44,592 nt of DNA from JAKEGK01 sp036507695 (GTDB taxonomy: Bacteria; Pseudomonadota; Gammaproteobacteria; SZUA-152), in contig DATCIR010000050.1 in the NCBI GenBank assembly GCA_036507695.1, positions 1 to 44,592 of the forward strand, written 5' to 3'. Position numbers and translations under genes: made by a program. Position 1 is the first letter of the stretch. Each line of letters opens with the position of its first letter. Below are positions 16,950-24,274 of this stretch, in pieces. The notes under the pieces were generated by a model. It ran no database searches. It saw only the letters and a program-made list of their open reading frames with translations, and was not told the origin of the DNA.

Positions 16950-16983
16950 AAAAAGCCATGCCACCTCGGGAGTGGCATGGCTT
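16950..16983 (-). terminator. Rho-independent terminator of the oxidase core operon
   Basis: A perfect 12-bp stem AAGCCATGCCAC/GTGGCATGGCTT with a 7-base loop (16953-16983). On the minus strand it runs into TTTTT-GC. It lies 19 bases past the stop of the 44-aa gene and separates the core operon (20674-17002) from the assembly operon. Confidence 0.9.
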
Positions 16984-17001
16984 CGACATTCATAACTTAA
17001 C

Positions 17002-17136
17002 TTACTTGGAGTAGCTGTCGATCGCCTCTTTACCCTTGTCGTATTTATCCACAAAGAAGCTGTAGATAAACGGAACGGCGTATACCATGAGTACCCAGAT
17101 TAGCATTGCAAACGGGCCATTATCTAAATCAAGCAT
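17002..17136 (-). CDS. Small single-pass membrane protein, 44 aa
   Basis: ATG at 17136 with GGGAGAGA upstream. The product starts MLDLDNGPFAML, has one helix (about residues 9-28) and ends in a charged tail FVDKYDKGKEAIDSYSK. It is the last gene before the strong terminator and lies 20 bases after the 17156-17782 gene. Size and topology fit a CcoQ-like or other small oxidase subunit, but there is no diagnostic motif. Confidence 0.75.
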   Translation of the reverse strand: MLDLDNGPFAMLIWVLMVYAVPFIYSFFVDKYDKGKEAIDSYSK

Positions 17137-17155
17137 TGTCGTCTCTCCCAAATTC

Positions 17156-17782
17156 TCAGTGGTGCTTCTTGTGATCCGGTTTATAGCTGTAATTTGGCAA
17201 GCGTTTTACAGCAATAATGACCGAAACGCAAAACACAATGATAAAGATGATATCGATCGTGTAGCCTTTATCCCACGTAGGTTGTATGCGAATGGTGGAG
17301 CCATCTTCACGCTTCTCACCTTCAAAATTAGCCAGTACCAGCTCGTTACCAACGACGGTGTACTCGTCCATGCGCGCCCCTTTGCGCTGCAGCTCGATGA
17401 TCTGGCCTTTGATCATTCGCAAGTCGTCCATCGTTAAGGGATGCCTTTCCTGCAGGGCCGTCCATTTTGAGCCGCCCGCGCGAACGGTATCTTCGATCCA
17501 TTTCATTGCGTCTTGGTCATTCTTGCCCTGGATCGCAGGATCGTCCATCAATTTCACATATTCTTCGTAAATCGCCGCCGTTGGGCGCTGACCCCACAGT
17601 GGCGCGGTAATCAAGAATGCTGTAATAATTGTCAGGAGCAGCAAACCTACTACCGGCGGCGGCAAACGATTGTTATTTTCAGTAATCCCACCCAGACTCT
17701 CGCCTTCCCAAAGCTTGACCGCACCCTGGTTTTGGTCATCGGTGGATAATGTATAAAGTGGATTATCAAATCTCCAAGCCAT
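17156..17782 (-). CDS. Two-TM protein with periplasmic domain, CcoP-anchor-like, no heme
   Basis: 208 aa. N-terminal region, then NNNRLPPPVVGLLLLTIITAF (helix about 44-64) and APLWGQRPTAA, resembling the E-x-DNPLP-TM-YPG anchor of CcoP and the 8932-9402 protein. A periplasmic domain of about 110 residues with helical and beta segments follows, without CxxCH. A second helix (about 175-192) and a His/Lys-rich C-terminus complete it. It lies directly after the CcoO-like gene, the position of ccoQ/ccoP in normal operons. It may be a third structural subunit that has lost or never had hemes. Confidence 0.8.
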   Translation of the reverse strand: MAWRFDNPLYTLSTDDQNQGAVKLWEGESLGGITENNNRLPPPVVGLLLLTIITAFLITAPLWGQRPTAAIYEEYVKLMDDPAIQGKNDQDAMKWIEDTVRAGGSKWTALQERHPLTMDDLRMIKGQIIELQRKGARMDEYTVVGNELVLANFEGEKREDGSTIRIQPTWDKGYTIDIIFIIVFCVSVIIAVKRLPNYSYKPDHKKHH

Positions 17783-17797
17783 GTGCTACATCCCCTA

Positions 17798-18748
17798 TTA
17801 TTTTAGATTCAATACAAAGTCGATTAATGCATGCGCTTCACTGTCGGTAGCCGGCACCGGCACTTCAGGCGGATAAACGCGCGCATTAGCGACATATTGA
17901 TTATATTCAGTACGCCATTGGTCAAAGTTAATCGCATTGCCATTGGCGTCTTTCTCACCCCATAAATAATCATAACGGGGCATAATGGAGTGTGGCTGCA
18001 CTAACCGAGGATTGAAAAAGTGCATTATCATCCACTCGCGAGATGAGTTGCGTGAACCCACATGGGTTAAATCCGGAGCCTTGCGGTCTGAACCAAACGC
18101 GGTGGGACTTTCACCATTAAAGTCACCTAACATCGGCGGCGCGCCGAAATATTGCCAGTCCTGGGTTTGTTCCGGCAACAAGGTATGACACCACCAGCAG
18201 CCCTCACGGATAAACATAATCTTGCCTTTACCGATCTGGAAAGTGTTTTCGTTCGAGGCCACTTTCATGACGGCGTCCGGTGTCCAGCCACGAGTTGCGG
18301 TTACATTCTCGATGTATGGAATAGTCTCGCCGCCCTCGTCAATCTCGCGAACCACGAATACCGCGCCTTTCGTGTCATCCGCCTGCTCAATCTTGCCTAA
18401 GGTCAGGCTTTTCGCTGTTGGCTTGTCACCGAGAATGATCGGATGGCGGATACCATTCGGAAACGGTACCCCAGCGTGATACACATAAGCACGGGTAACC
18501 TCAATGCCCGCGCCGGTTTTTGGGTCTTTGGTGATTCCCACCGTAAGTGGTTTTGCCTTACCCTGTAAAAACGGGTCTTCGTAGCTGAATCCACCGACGC
18601 GTCCAAACCCCAACTGACGGTGTAATCCGGTTTCAGTCACGGATACATTACGCATGTCCGAAGCCGGCATGTACAGCGTTATGAACATCGAAGTACCAAA
18701 GGCGATCCCGAACATGCGGGCTCCAATTGTATATTCTCTAAATGCCAT
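17798..18748 (-). CDS. CcoO-like monoheme cytochrome c subunit
   Basis: 316 aa. N-terminal membrane helix (about 8-27), a long periplasmic insert (about 40-170) without clear homologues in CcoO, then the heme domain. Heme motif REGC184-WW-C187-H188; the segment SDRKAPDLTHVGSR matches CcoO's KRTGPDLARVGGR, and PHSIMPRYDYL carries the likely axial ligand Met256 as in CcoO. GGGAGGA precedes the ATG. Preceded by the CcoN-like gene as in ccoNO operons. Compared with CcoO (about 200-240 aa), the extra periplasmic region is unusual. Confidence 0.88.
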   Translation of the reverse strand: MAFREYTIGARMFGIAFGTSMFITLYMPASDMRNVSVTETGLHRQLGFGRVGGFSYEDPFLQGKAKPLTVGITKDPKTGAGIEVTRAYVYHAGVPFPNGIRHPIILGDKPTAKSLTLGKIEQADDTKGAVFVVREIDEGGETIPYIENVTATRGWTPDAVMKVASNENTFQIGKGKIMFIREGCWWCHTLLPEQTQDWQYFGAPPMLGDFNGESPTAFGSDRKAPDLTHVGSRNSSREWMIMHFFNPRLVQPHSIMPRYDYLWGEKDANGNAINFDQWRTEYNQYVANARVYPPEVPVPATDSEAHALIDFVLNLK

Positions 18749-18779
18749 GGTTTAAATCCTCCCAGTATTTTTATAATTA

Positions 18780-20186
18780 TCAACGTTCGTAGGCCAATTC
18801 ATGCGGTAAACGTCCGGCAGGGATCAACGTACCCTGACGCATTGTCTTCCACATGTTGAACAGCCATACACAGTTACCCAGGAATACCATGGTGCCGCCA
18901 ACCCAACGCGCAATCATGTACGGATGCTCGGCGATAACGACATCAATGTACGGCACTTCGTAGATTTTACCGGCGCCTTGGATCAATCCGGCGATGGTCA
19001 TGGAAATCCAGTAGGTGGTAAAACCAACCAGCAGCATCCAGAAATGGAAATTCGCCAGCGCCAGTGAATACAGTTTGCGCCTCAACAAGGTTTGCAATCC
19101 GTAGTAAACCGCGGCCGCTTCCAGGAAGGTCGAGAATCCAAGCAAAGCCAGATGGGCATGGGCCACAATCCAGCCAGTACCATGAATGTACCAGTTAATC
19201 GCGCGGGTTTGCTGGAAACCGCCTTGCATGTTTAAAGGAATAGCCATCAACACACCGGTTATGGTGAATTTGATTTCCACGTTCTCAACAAACATTTTCC
19301 ATTTGCCGGACATCGTCAGCAGCAGGTTGGATACGAAGGCGATCGCGGGTACCAGTATCAACACGCCCTCTACTGACGCGAAAGATTTCAACCATTCCGG
19401 CAGTGGCGCTGACATCAGATGATGGGCAGCGGGTGTTGAGTAAAACACCACAACCGACCAGAAATGCAAATGACCAATTCGGTGCGAATAGAGCGGATTG
19501 CCCGTTACTTTGGGTACGATGTAATACGAGATTGCAGCGGCAACCGGGGTAATCCACAAGCCCAGTACGTTGTGTGCAAACCACCAGGTCAGGTAGGCCT
19601 CGGTCAAACCGGTTAACTGGAAGAACTCCGGTGAGTTACCGACGGTGAACACAACAATAACCATGAATGTCGCTGCGCCAAAGAACCAGTTGGTGGTGTA
19701 AATACCCTGGGTGCGGCGGGTTTTTATGGTCATCACGACATTCAAGCACAGGGGGGTCAAAATACCGAAAATAATCGCCAGGTCGATCGGCCAGATCATG
19801 TCTGAGTATTCACGGCCGGATGACATGCCAAACCACAGCAGTGTCAATCCCAGGCCGAGACCCAGGTTCCAGATAAAGCAGTTCCAAATGCCCAGCTTTT
19901 CAGACCAGAGCCTGGTATTTCCCAATGCCGGCGTGATATACATCATCGCCATCGCAAACGCCATGGAAATCCAGCCCAGGATTACCGCCAGTACGTGAAC
20001 CTGGCGCATATGGCCGAACGATAGCATTTCAATTCCGGTGACAAAATCAGGAAACGCGAGCTTCGCCGCGTTGAATGAACCCAGACCGGTACCCACAATA
20101 AACCACAGAATGGACGAAAAACCGAAAAATATCGCCGCCGAACCTGGCGGGATATCTTCGTTTTTAGCAAATAAATATTTAATCAT
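18780..20186 (-). CDS. Divergent C-family heme-copper oxidase subunit I (CcoN-like)
   Basis: 468 aa with about 12 TM helices, embedded in the inner membrane; reduces O2 (or possibly NO) at a heme b3-CuB site. Ligands read from the sequence: His64 (TM2, low-spin heme), CuB His205, His255 and His256, heme b3 His343, low-spin heme His345. Tyr249 lies 44 residues after His205, the same spacing as the cross-linked His207/Tyr251 pair of Pseudomonas stutzeri CcoN. GREYSDMIWPID also matches CcoN. The C-terminal half has HGTGWIVAHAHLALLG, close to NorB. Gly209 replaces the FeB glutamate of NorB, so oxygen reduction is more likely. GGAGAGGGG precedes the ATG. Confidence 0.9.
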   Translation of the reverse strand: MIKYLFAKNEDIPPGSAAIFFGFSSILWFIVGTGLGSFNAAKLAFPDFVTGIEMLSFGHMRQVHVLAVILGWISMAFAMAMMYITPALGNTRLWSEKLGIWNCFIWNLGLGLGLTLLWFGMSSGREYSDMIWPIDLAIIFGILTPLCLNVVMTIKTRRTQGIYTTNWFFGAATFMVIVVFTVGNSPEFFQLTGLTEAYLTWWFAHNVLGLWITPVAAAISYYIVPKVTGNPLYSHRIGHLHFWSVVVFYSTPAAHHLMSAPLPEWLKSFASVEGVLILVPAIAFVSNLLLTMSGKWKMFVENVEIKFTITGVLMAIPLNMQGGFQQTRAINWYIHGTGWIVAHAHLALLGFSTFLEAAAVYYGLQTLLRRKLYSLALANFHFWMLLVGFTTYWISMTIAGLIQGAGKIYEVPYIDVVIAEHPYMIARWVGGTMVFLGNCVWLFNMWKTMRQGTLIPAGRLPHELAYER

Positions 20187-20240
20187 TTAACAACCCCTCT
20201 CCAAAAATAATTTCTATACGCGCAATCTACTAGTAATCGA

Positions 20241-20345
20241 TTAGGATTGGTTTTTCAGGCTGTCACGAGGCATCAACAGATACCATCCAAACCACATACT
20301 CGAAAAAGCCAGCGCGATACACATAACGGTTGCGAACATTGACAT
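20241..20345 (-). CDS. Small membrane protein, 34 aa
   Basis: ATG at 20345 with AAAGAGGT about 6 bases upstream. Product: MSMFATVMCIALAFSSMWFGWYLLMPRDSLKNQS in short form, meaning one aromatic-rich helix (about residues 4-25) and a short polar tail. It is between the 87-aa gene and the CcoN-like gene on the same strand, so a small oxidase subunit (CcoQ- or CcoM-like) is plausible. The sequence alone gives no family. Confidence 0.7.
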   Translation of the reverse strand: MSMFATVMCIALAFSSMWFGWYLLMPRDSLKNQS

Positions 20346-20410
20346 GGCGTTAACCTCTTTATCTTAAAATTGAATCTTTAAATTTAAAAAAAGTTCTACC
20401 CATCGAACAT

Positions 20411-20674
20411 TTACCCGGCAGCCTGACGCTCTAACGCATTGTGGCGATTAACCGCTACATGAAGTGTGATGTAAAACGCGACACCGAAAATAATCATCGC
20501 CCAATCAATAAAACCGGTGAAAGTCACGGGATTATACGCGTCTCCGAACCATCCTCCCCAGTCAGCAAACTTGCCGCGCCCCAGGAAACACATTAGCGCG
20601 GCACCAAACACACTGCCATTACCCATCCCGGTGAGCATGCCGGACACAAAACAAAGTATAAATGGATTCTTCAT
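20411..20674 (-). CDS. Two-TM membrane protein, 87 aa, first gene of the oxidase core operon
   Basis: The ATG at 20674 has a strong GAGGAGGT. Two helices (about residues 5-30 and 55-76) flank a short loop with KFADWGGWFGDAYNP. The N-terminal helix carries glycine motifs (SGMLTGMGNGSVFGAAL), suggesting tight helix packing. Order: this gene, the 34-aa gene, the CcoN-like, the CcoO-like, the 208-aa and the 44-aa gene, then a terminator. Not recognised. Confidence 0.75.
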   Translation of the reverse strand: MKNPFILCFVSGMLTGMGNGSVFGAALMCFLGRGKFADWGGWFGDAYNPVTFTGFIDWAMIIFGVAFYITLHVAVNRHNALERQAAG

Positions 20675-21273
20675 CCCCTGACCTCCTCAGCAATTCCAAA
20701 AATAAAAATATTGTTATTAAATTTGTTGGATCCGCAACTGCTTTTATTCACTAGCAGCGGCGCTCCGGCCGCCCATCTTCACTTGAGTTTTTTACTTGTG
20801 ATTTTTTACTTAAAATAGCTTACTTAAAATAAGTTTACTTAAAATAGTTTTACTTAAAATAAATAGATTGTGGCGTCTCGCCATTTTGTTCGCTGCTAAC
20901 ATTCGCTGCTAACATAAGCTTGTTGTGATTTTCCTTGTTAGCAGAGACCTCCCCAAGACAGCCACATCTTCCGCAATGTCCACTTGTAACCCGCCATGCC
21001 TTGCTGTCTTGCCTTACCGCTGTCCCGCGCGGCTATCCCACTCAAAACAAGCGGGTTATATTGGCTAGAAATCGTGTCATATGTCATACATCAGGTCAAG
21101 CCTAAAATTGTTGCTATAAAATGATTCAATCACTTTTTCGTTTTAAACCTATTCCCACGCAGTCAATCACTGATTTGCAAAAATCAACACGTTTTGTGTT
21201 ATAAATCGACAATATCCCATTACGCTCTATATAGTGAATTTTGTTCCCGGAAATACATTGAGCCAGGTCAACA
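20675..21273. other. 599-base AT-rich intergenic region with short tandem repeats
   Basis: Divergent promoters for the oxidase core operon (left) and the 64-aa gene (right) should lie here. Four imperfect copies of a 14-16 bp unit around TTTACTTAAAATAG occupy about 20804-20865. The 13-mer TTCGCTGCTAACA is doubled exactly at 20889-20914, and an inverted match TGTTAGCA lies near 20937. No gene, tRNA or clear FNR box was found. Confidence 0.7.
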
Positions 21274-21468
21274 ATGAAAGAATTAATTATTTTTGTGGTT
21301 GTCGCTTTAAGTTCACTGTTTATTCTTGGCTATTCCATCCATATGTTGATTGGAGGCCTCGTAAGTCCGCAAACTGAAAAAATTTCCATTATAACGGCCG
21401 TTGTTATTGGCGCGGTTCTAATTGTTTTTTTAGGTTTAGATATCCTCCGCCAACGCCGGAAACGGTAA
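21274..21468 (+). CDS. Small two-TM membrane protein, 64 aa
   Basis: Two helices (about residues 4-26 and 38-56) and a basic tail LRQRRKR, consistent with both termini in the cytoplasm. A weak AGCCAGG lies before the ATG. It is the only plus-strand gene within the respiratory locus and is read divergently from the oxidase core operon. No family is recognised; a small oxidase-linked or unrelated protein is equally possible. Confidence 0.6.
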   Translation: MKELIIFVVVALSSLFILGYSIHMLIGGLVSPQTEKISIITAVVIGAVLIVFLGLDILRQRRKR

Positions 21469-21674
21469 CGCGCGGCTAAAACAAATTGACAATCACCTAA
21501 TACCACACTTATTTAGTATGATAACGTGTCGCAGGAAAGCGCAGTGCGATTACCCGCGCCCCATCGCCACACATCTGCTCACATCCATCATTCAGACAGA
21601 GTTAACCCAAGGCAATCTCAGTCAGCGCTGTTCAATGGCGGCCAAAATCCTGCTGAAATAAACGGGCTAAATAC

Positions 21675-22127
21675 TTAGGCAAACACTTTTAACGTACCGC
21701 CCAGCTTCTGGTACTCGGTTTGGTTGTTAAACTGTCCTTTGTGAAACACATATTGCCGCCTCGTCCCTGACGTGTCTAACCCGGTTAGGCCGAACGATTT
21801 CCCCGCGTGGTCCGAGAAGTATCGAACATTTTTTACCAGTTCGATCCTCCCGCCATTGCGCAATTGAAGCTGAACCCGTTGCTTGTTGACATCCAGCGCC
21901 ACCGGAGTATTCGGCAACAACATCAGCCGGCCCAGGATACGGTGTAGCCCCTGATAGAAGAAAAAACACGCCAAAAAAAACAACAGGTAGGCCAACGCAT
22001 GATTGGGCTGGTACCAGAAAATAGCCGCCCCGGTACCCAAACCGGACACGGTGGGAATATACATCAGCAGATCCCAGATTACGCCTTTGCGGTCCTGCGT
22101 TAATTCATAGCGGTCGGATTTTGCCAT
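21675..22127 (-). CDS. Unassigned membrane protein with cytoplasmic beta domain, 150 aa
   Basis: Two close helices at about residues 20-40 and 46-63, then about 85 residues rich in beta strands (VALDVNKQRVQLQLRNGGRIELVKNVRYF) ending in a short C-terminus. The layout resembles bPH-like or DUF-type membrane proteins with a soluble beta sandwich. The start codon lies inside the first unit of a 14-bp tandem array, so array length could change the leader. Not linked to heme binding by any motif. Confidence 0.7.
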   Translation of the reverse strand: MAKSDRYELTQDRKGVIWDLLMYIPTVSGLGTGAAIFWYQPNHALAYLLFFLACFFFYQGLHRILGRLMLLPNTPVALDVNKQRVQLQLRNGGRIELVKNVRYFSDHAGKSFGLTGLDTSGTRRQYVFHKGQFNNQTEYQKLGGTLKVFA

Positions 22128-22227
22128 CGTTACCTAACCATCGTTACCTAACCATCGTTGCCTAACCATCGTTGCCTAACCATCGTTGCCTAACCATCGT
22201 TACTATCTAACCATCGTTACTGCCTAA
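22124..22227. repeat. 14-bp tandem repeat, about seven copies, overlapping a start codon
   Basis: Units of CCATCGTTACCTAA or CCATCGTTGCCTAA start at 22124, 22138, 22152, 22166, 22180 and 22194; the copies at 22194 and 22211 carry a 3-base insertion. On the minus strand each unit reads TTAGGNAACGATGG and so contains AGG followed six or so bases later by ATG. The ATG of the 21675-22127 gene is the last of these. Confidence 0.92.
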
Positions 22228-22284
22228 GAAGTCATTACCAGCTGTAAAGCAGCTTACGTTAATTACCTGCGTTAATTACCTATG

Positions 22285-22851
22285 TTATCCCGCGTTATCC
22301 GGAGATGTGTTTGTGTTCCGTGGCGCGGGTTGGGCGGAACTCACACTGGATTCGCTACGCAGTAATCCCGCGATAATCATATCCAACTCGTTATATAACA
22401 TGCGGCCGGGTTGCTTGAACCTGACAACGTTCGAGCCATCAATAACATAGGTCCATGGATCCCCGATTACGCCAAATGCCTTAAATGCTTGCGGGTTTTG
22501 ATATTGATCCATATGTAAAAAGATCACATCCTGCTCATACTTCACTAACAGGGCTTTTAACATCTGCAGTTGGTTATCACACATTGTGCAATGGCCCGGT
22601 GTGGCAAACTCCAGAATAATTGGCTTATTTAACGTCAAGGCTTCATCAAGCGACAACAGGTACATGCGCTCGTCCGGATAGCGATAGGTGGTAATTCGGC
22701 TAAAATCTCCGCTCACATCATGCAGAGTTTTGGTGCGTAAGCTGGGAGCGCTCATCCCTACCTTGAGACTGCTGTCATCAATGGAACAGCCCGCCAGCAT
22801 TATCCCCACCAAAAACAGCGGGAGAAACCGCAATGTCGCGCGTCTTTGCAT
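22285..22851 (-). CDS. Thioredoxin-fold lipoprotein with CxxC
   Basis: 188 aa from the ATG at 22851, which overlaps the upstream stop (TAATG); GGAGG lies about 10 bases before it. The signal ends in lipobox LAGC (Cys22), so it is lipid-anchored. The thioredoxin-like core has PIILEFATPGHC88-TM-C91, then strands and the WTYVIDGSNVVRF segment that replaces the usual cis-Pro loop region. It may reduce apocytochrome or Cu-binding cysteines for the neighbouring oxidase-like and cytochrome genes. It is not a typical SCO protein. Confidence 0.82.
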   Translation of the reverse strand: MQRRATLRFLPLFLVGIMLAGCSIDDSSLKVGMSAPSLRTKTLHDVSGDFSRITTYRYPDERMYLLSLDEALTLNKPIILEFATPGHCTMCDNQLQMLKALLVKYEQDVIFLHMDQYQNPQAFKAFGVIGDPWTYVIDGSNVVRFKQPGRMLYNELDMIIAGLLRSESSVSSAQPAPRNTNTSPDNAG

Positions 22852-23375
22852 TAGGCTTTCCTCCAACCCGCACAGGTTTTAAAAAGATTATACGCCCAAA
22901 TGAAATTAGCCAACAGCACCAGGGTTCCAAACATACCCATGGTCGCCAGTAACGGCTTAACCGTACTTTCAATTTGGTCAGGCGTGGAATTCACGCTGGC
23001 CAAACCGCCTAAAACACCCGCCGCGGAAAAAAACACCACCATACCGATCAGGCCGAAATTGTGCACCCAAAAATGCCATTTCACTAATCCAATACTATAT
23101 ATCGGACGCCTCACTAAACGCGGCACGACATAATAAACCGCGGCGAAAATCGCCATCTCCACCCAACCTAACAGGTTGATATGGGTATGCGCCCTAACAA
23201 TCAAATTCCCGTGCATGCGGTGATCCACAAAATACCTGAAATCGGCGATACCACCCATTAATGCGCCCCAGGTAAAGCCGATGATGCTGTAGATGATACA
23301 AGCATAAACAAACCACAGCGTGTACTTCGTGTATTCGGTATTTTGCGCCCAAGGCTCTGTAACTGCATTTGACAC
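22851..23375 (-). CDS. Second half-length heme-copper oxidase subunit I-like membrane protein
   Basis: 174 aa from a GTG at 23375 with AAGGA 7 bases upstream. A GTG at 23414 would give 187 aa but overlaps the previous gene. About five helices. TM2 starts RAHTHINLLGW (His63, His65) and is followed by VYYVVPRLVRRPIYSIGLVKWHFW, the same order as in the 7066-7590 protein and in TM1-TM4 of CcoN/NorB proteins. No CuB ligands or tyrosine. The gene lies between a monoheme cytochrome and a thioredoxin-like lipoprotein, an apparent three-gene operon. It is possibly a heme b subunit with cytochrome c partner. Confidence 0.82.
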   Translation of the reverse strand: MSNAVTEPWAQNTEYTKYTLWFVYACIIYSIIGFTWGALMGGIADFRYFVDHRMHGNLIVRAHTHINLLGWVEMAIFAAVYYVVPRLVRRPIYSIGLVKWHFWVHNFGLIGMVVFFSAAGVLGGLASVNSTPDQIESTVKPLLATMGMFGTLVLLANFIWAYNLFKTCAGWRKA

Positions 23376-23385
23376 GTTATTTTCC

Positions 23386-23964
23386 TTATTCGCTTGTTGC
23401 GGGTTGCTTGTCACGAATGTCGCTGTATTTTTCCTTCCATTCTTCCGGCGCCCATGTTTTCACCATACTATCGATAAACTCCGAGCGGCCATCCGGTGGG
23501 ACAGCCGCGGAGGCGGAACCCTGGTCGGCTTTTAATTCTGAAATGAAGCGTGCAATCGCCTTGATCTCATCGTCCGGCAACCGGGCCACATAGGCCGCCT
23601 CTTTGGGCGCCGCGCCATGATCAAGGGTACTGGCTCCGTAGGTTTGCTCAGGATTCTTCAAAAATTCGTAGAGCCAGTCGTACGTGCGCACGGACCCGAC
23701 CCCATCCAGGGATAAGCCCATATTGGTGCCGTTTCGCAAAGCACGGTGACAAGAAGTACAACGCGACTCCCGAAACAACGCGGAACCTATCGAACCTTGG
23801 TCGCTAAAATCATAGAATGTCTTGTTTTCAAACATGGGCTTATCAGCTGTCAAACGGACAGATTCCAGAATGATGTAGGCGACAACGGCCAGAAAGATAA
23901 AAACACCGAAAATGCCGAACAGAACCTTTTCACCTGTTTTCACCGTTTGTTTTTTACTGCTCAT
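23386..23964 (-). CDS. Membrane-anchored monoheme cytochrome c
   Basis: 192 aa: a short basic N-terminus, one helix (about 12-34) and a periplasmic class I cytochrome domain with C69-TS-C72-H73 and LSLDGVGSVRTYDWLYEFLKNPEQ; the distal ligand is not obvious (no clear MPx motif). The C-terminal extension (about 150-192) is charged. It shares KTGEKVLF with the 16559-16852 protein and the LDGxGS block with the 15727-16215 cytochrome. The next gene (half-length subunit I-like) starts 11 bases on, so the pair probably functions together. Confidence 0.87.
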   Translation of the reverse strand: MSSKKQTVKTGEKVLFGIFGVFIFLAVVAYIILESVRLTADKPMFENKTFYDFSDQGSIGSALFRESRCTSCHRALRNGTNMGLSLDGVGSVRTYDWLYEFLKNPEQTYGASTLDHGAAPKEAAYVARLPDDEIKAIARFISELKADQGSASAAVPPDGRSEFIDSMVKTWAPEEWKEKYSDIRDKQPATSE

Positions 23965-24134
23965 AGACCAAACCTATTCAATTCGCTACATACCGCTATA
24001 AGATAAGACATTGCATCAAAAATCCGGCGCTTCAACCTAAACTTCGATTGGTGACGCTATTGATGGGGAACCGACGAAGAACTGTTCTAAGAAACCCAAT
24101 TATTTACTCGCAGGTTCATGCAACCGCCGATGAC

Positions 24135-24158
24135 AAAAAAGGGCGGATTTATCCGCCC
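24135..24158 (-). terminator. Rho-independent terminator after the c4-type cytochrome
   Basis: The stem GGGCGGAT/ATCCGCCC (24141-24158) with a 2-base central gap runs into six T on the minus strand (24135-24140). The plus strand also ends in a T run, so it could work both ways. Confidence 0.85.
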
Positions 24159-24274
24159 CCCTTTTTGTTCTTCCCTTACCGTAACAAATAGCCGGTGTAT
24201 GGCCGGTTACAACACATTACCGCTTACTCTTGTTTTTACAATTAATTAGAAGCAGCGCAGAACTTATTACTTTC

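Noticed and set aside
18780..20186. Simple annotation as nitric oxide reductase NorB
   Set aside because: The FeB glutamate is replaced by Gly209, and the oxidase tyrosine (Tyr249) and CcoN spacing are present, so the NOR label is not supported by sequence alone.
22124..22227. CRISPR-like array
   Set aside because: Units are directly adjacent with no spacers, far shorter than CRISPR repeats, and no cas genes are present. The same holds for the arrays at 6727, 25205 and 25353.
24181..24240. Repeat of CCGGT near 24190-24210
   Set aside because: Too short and imperfect to be more than chance.
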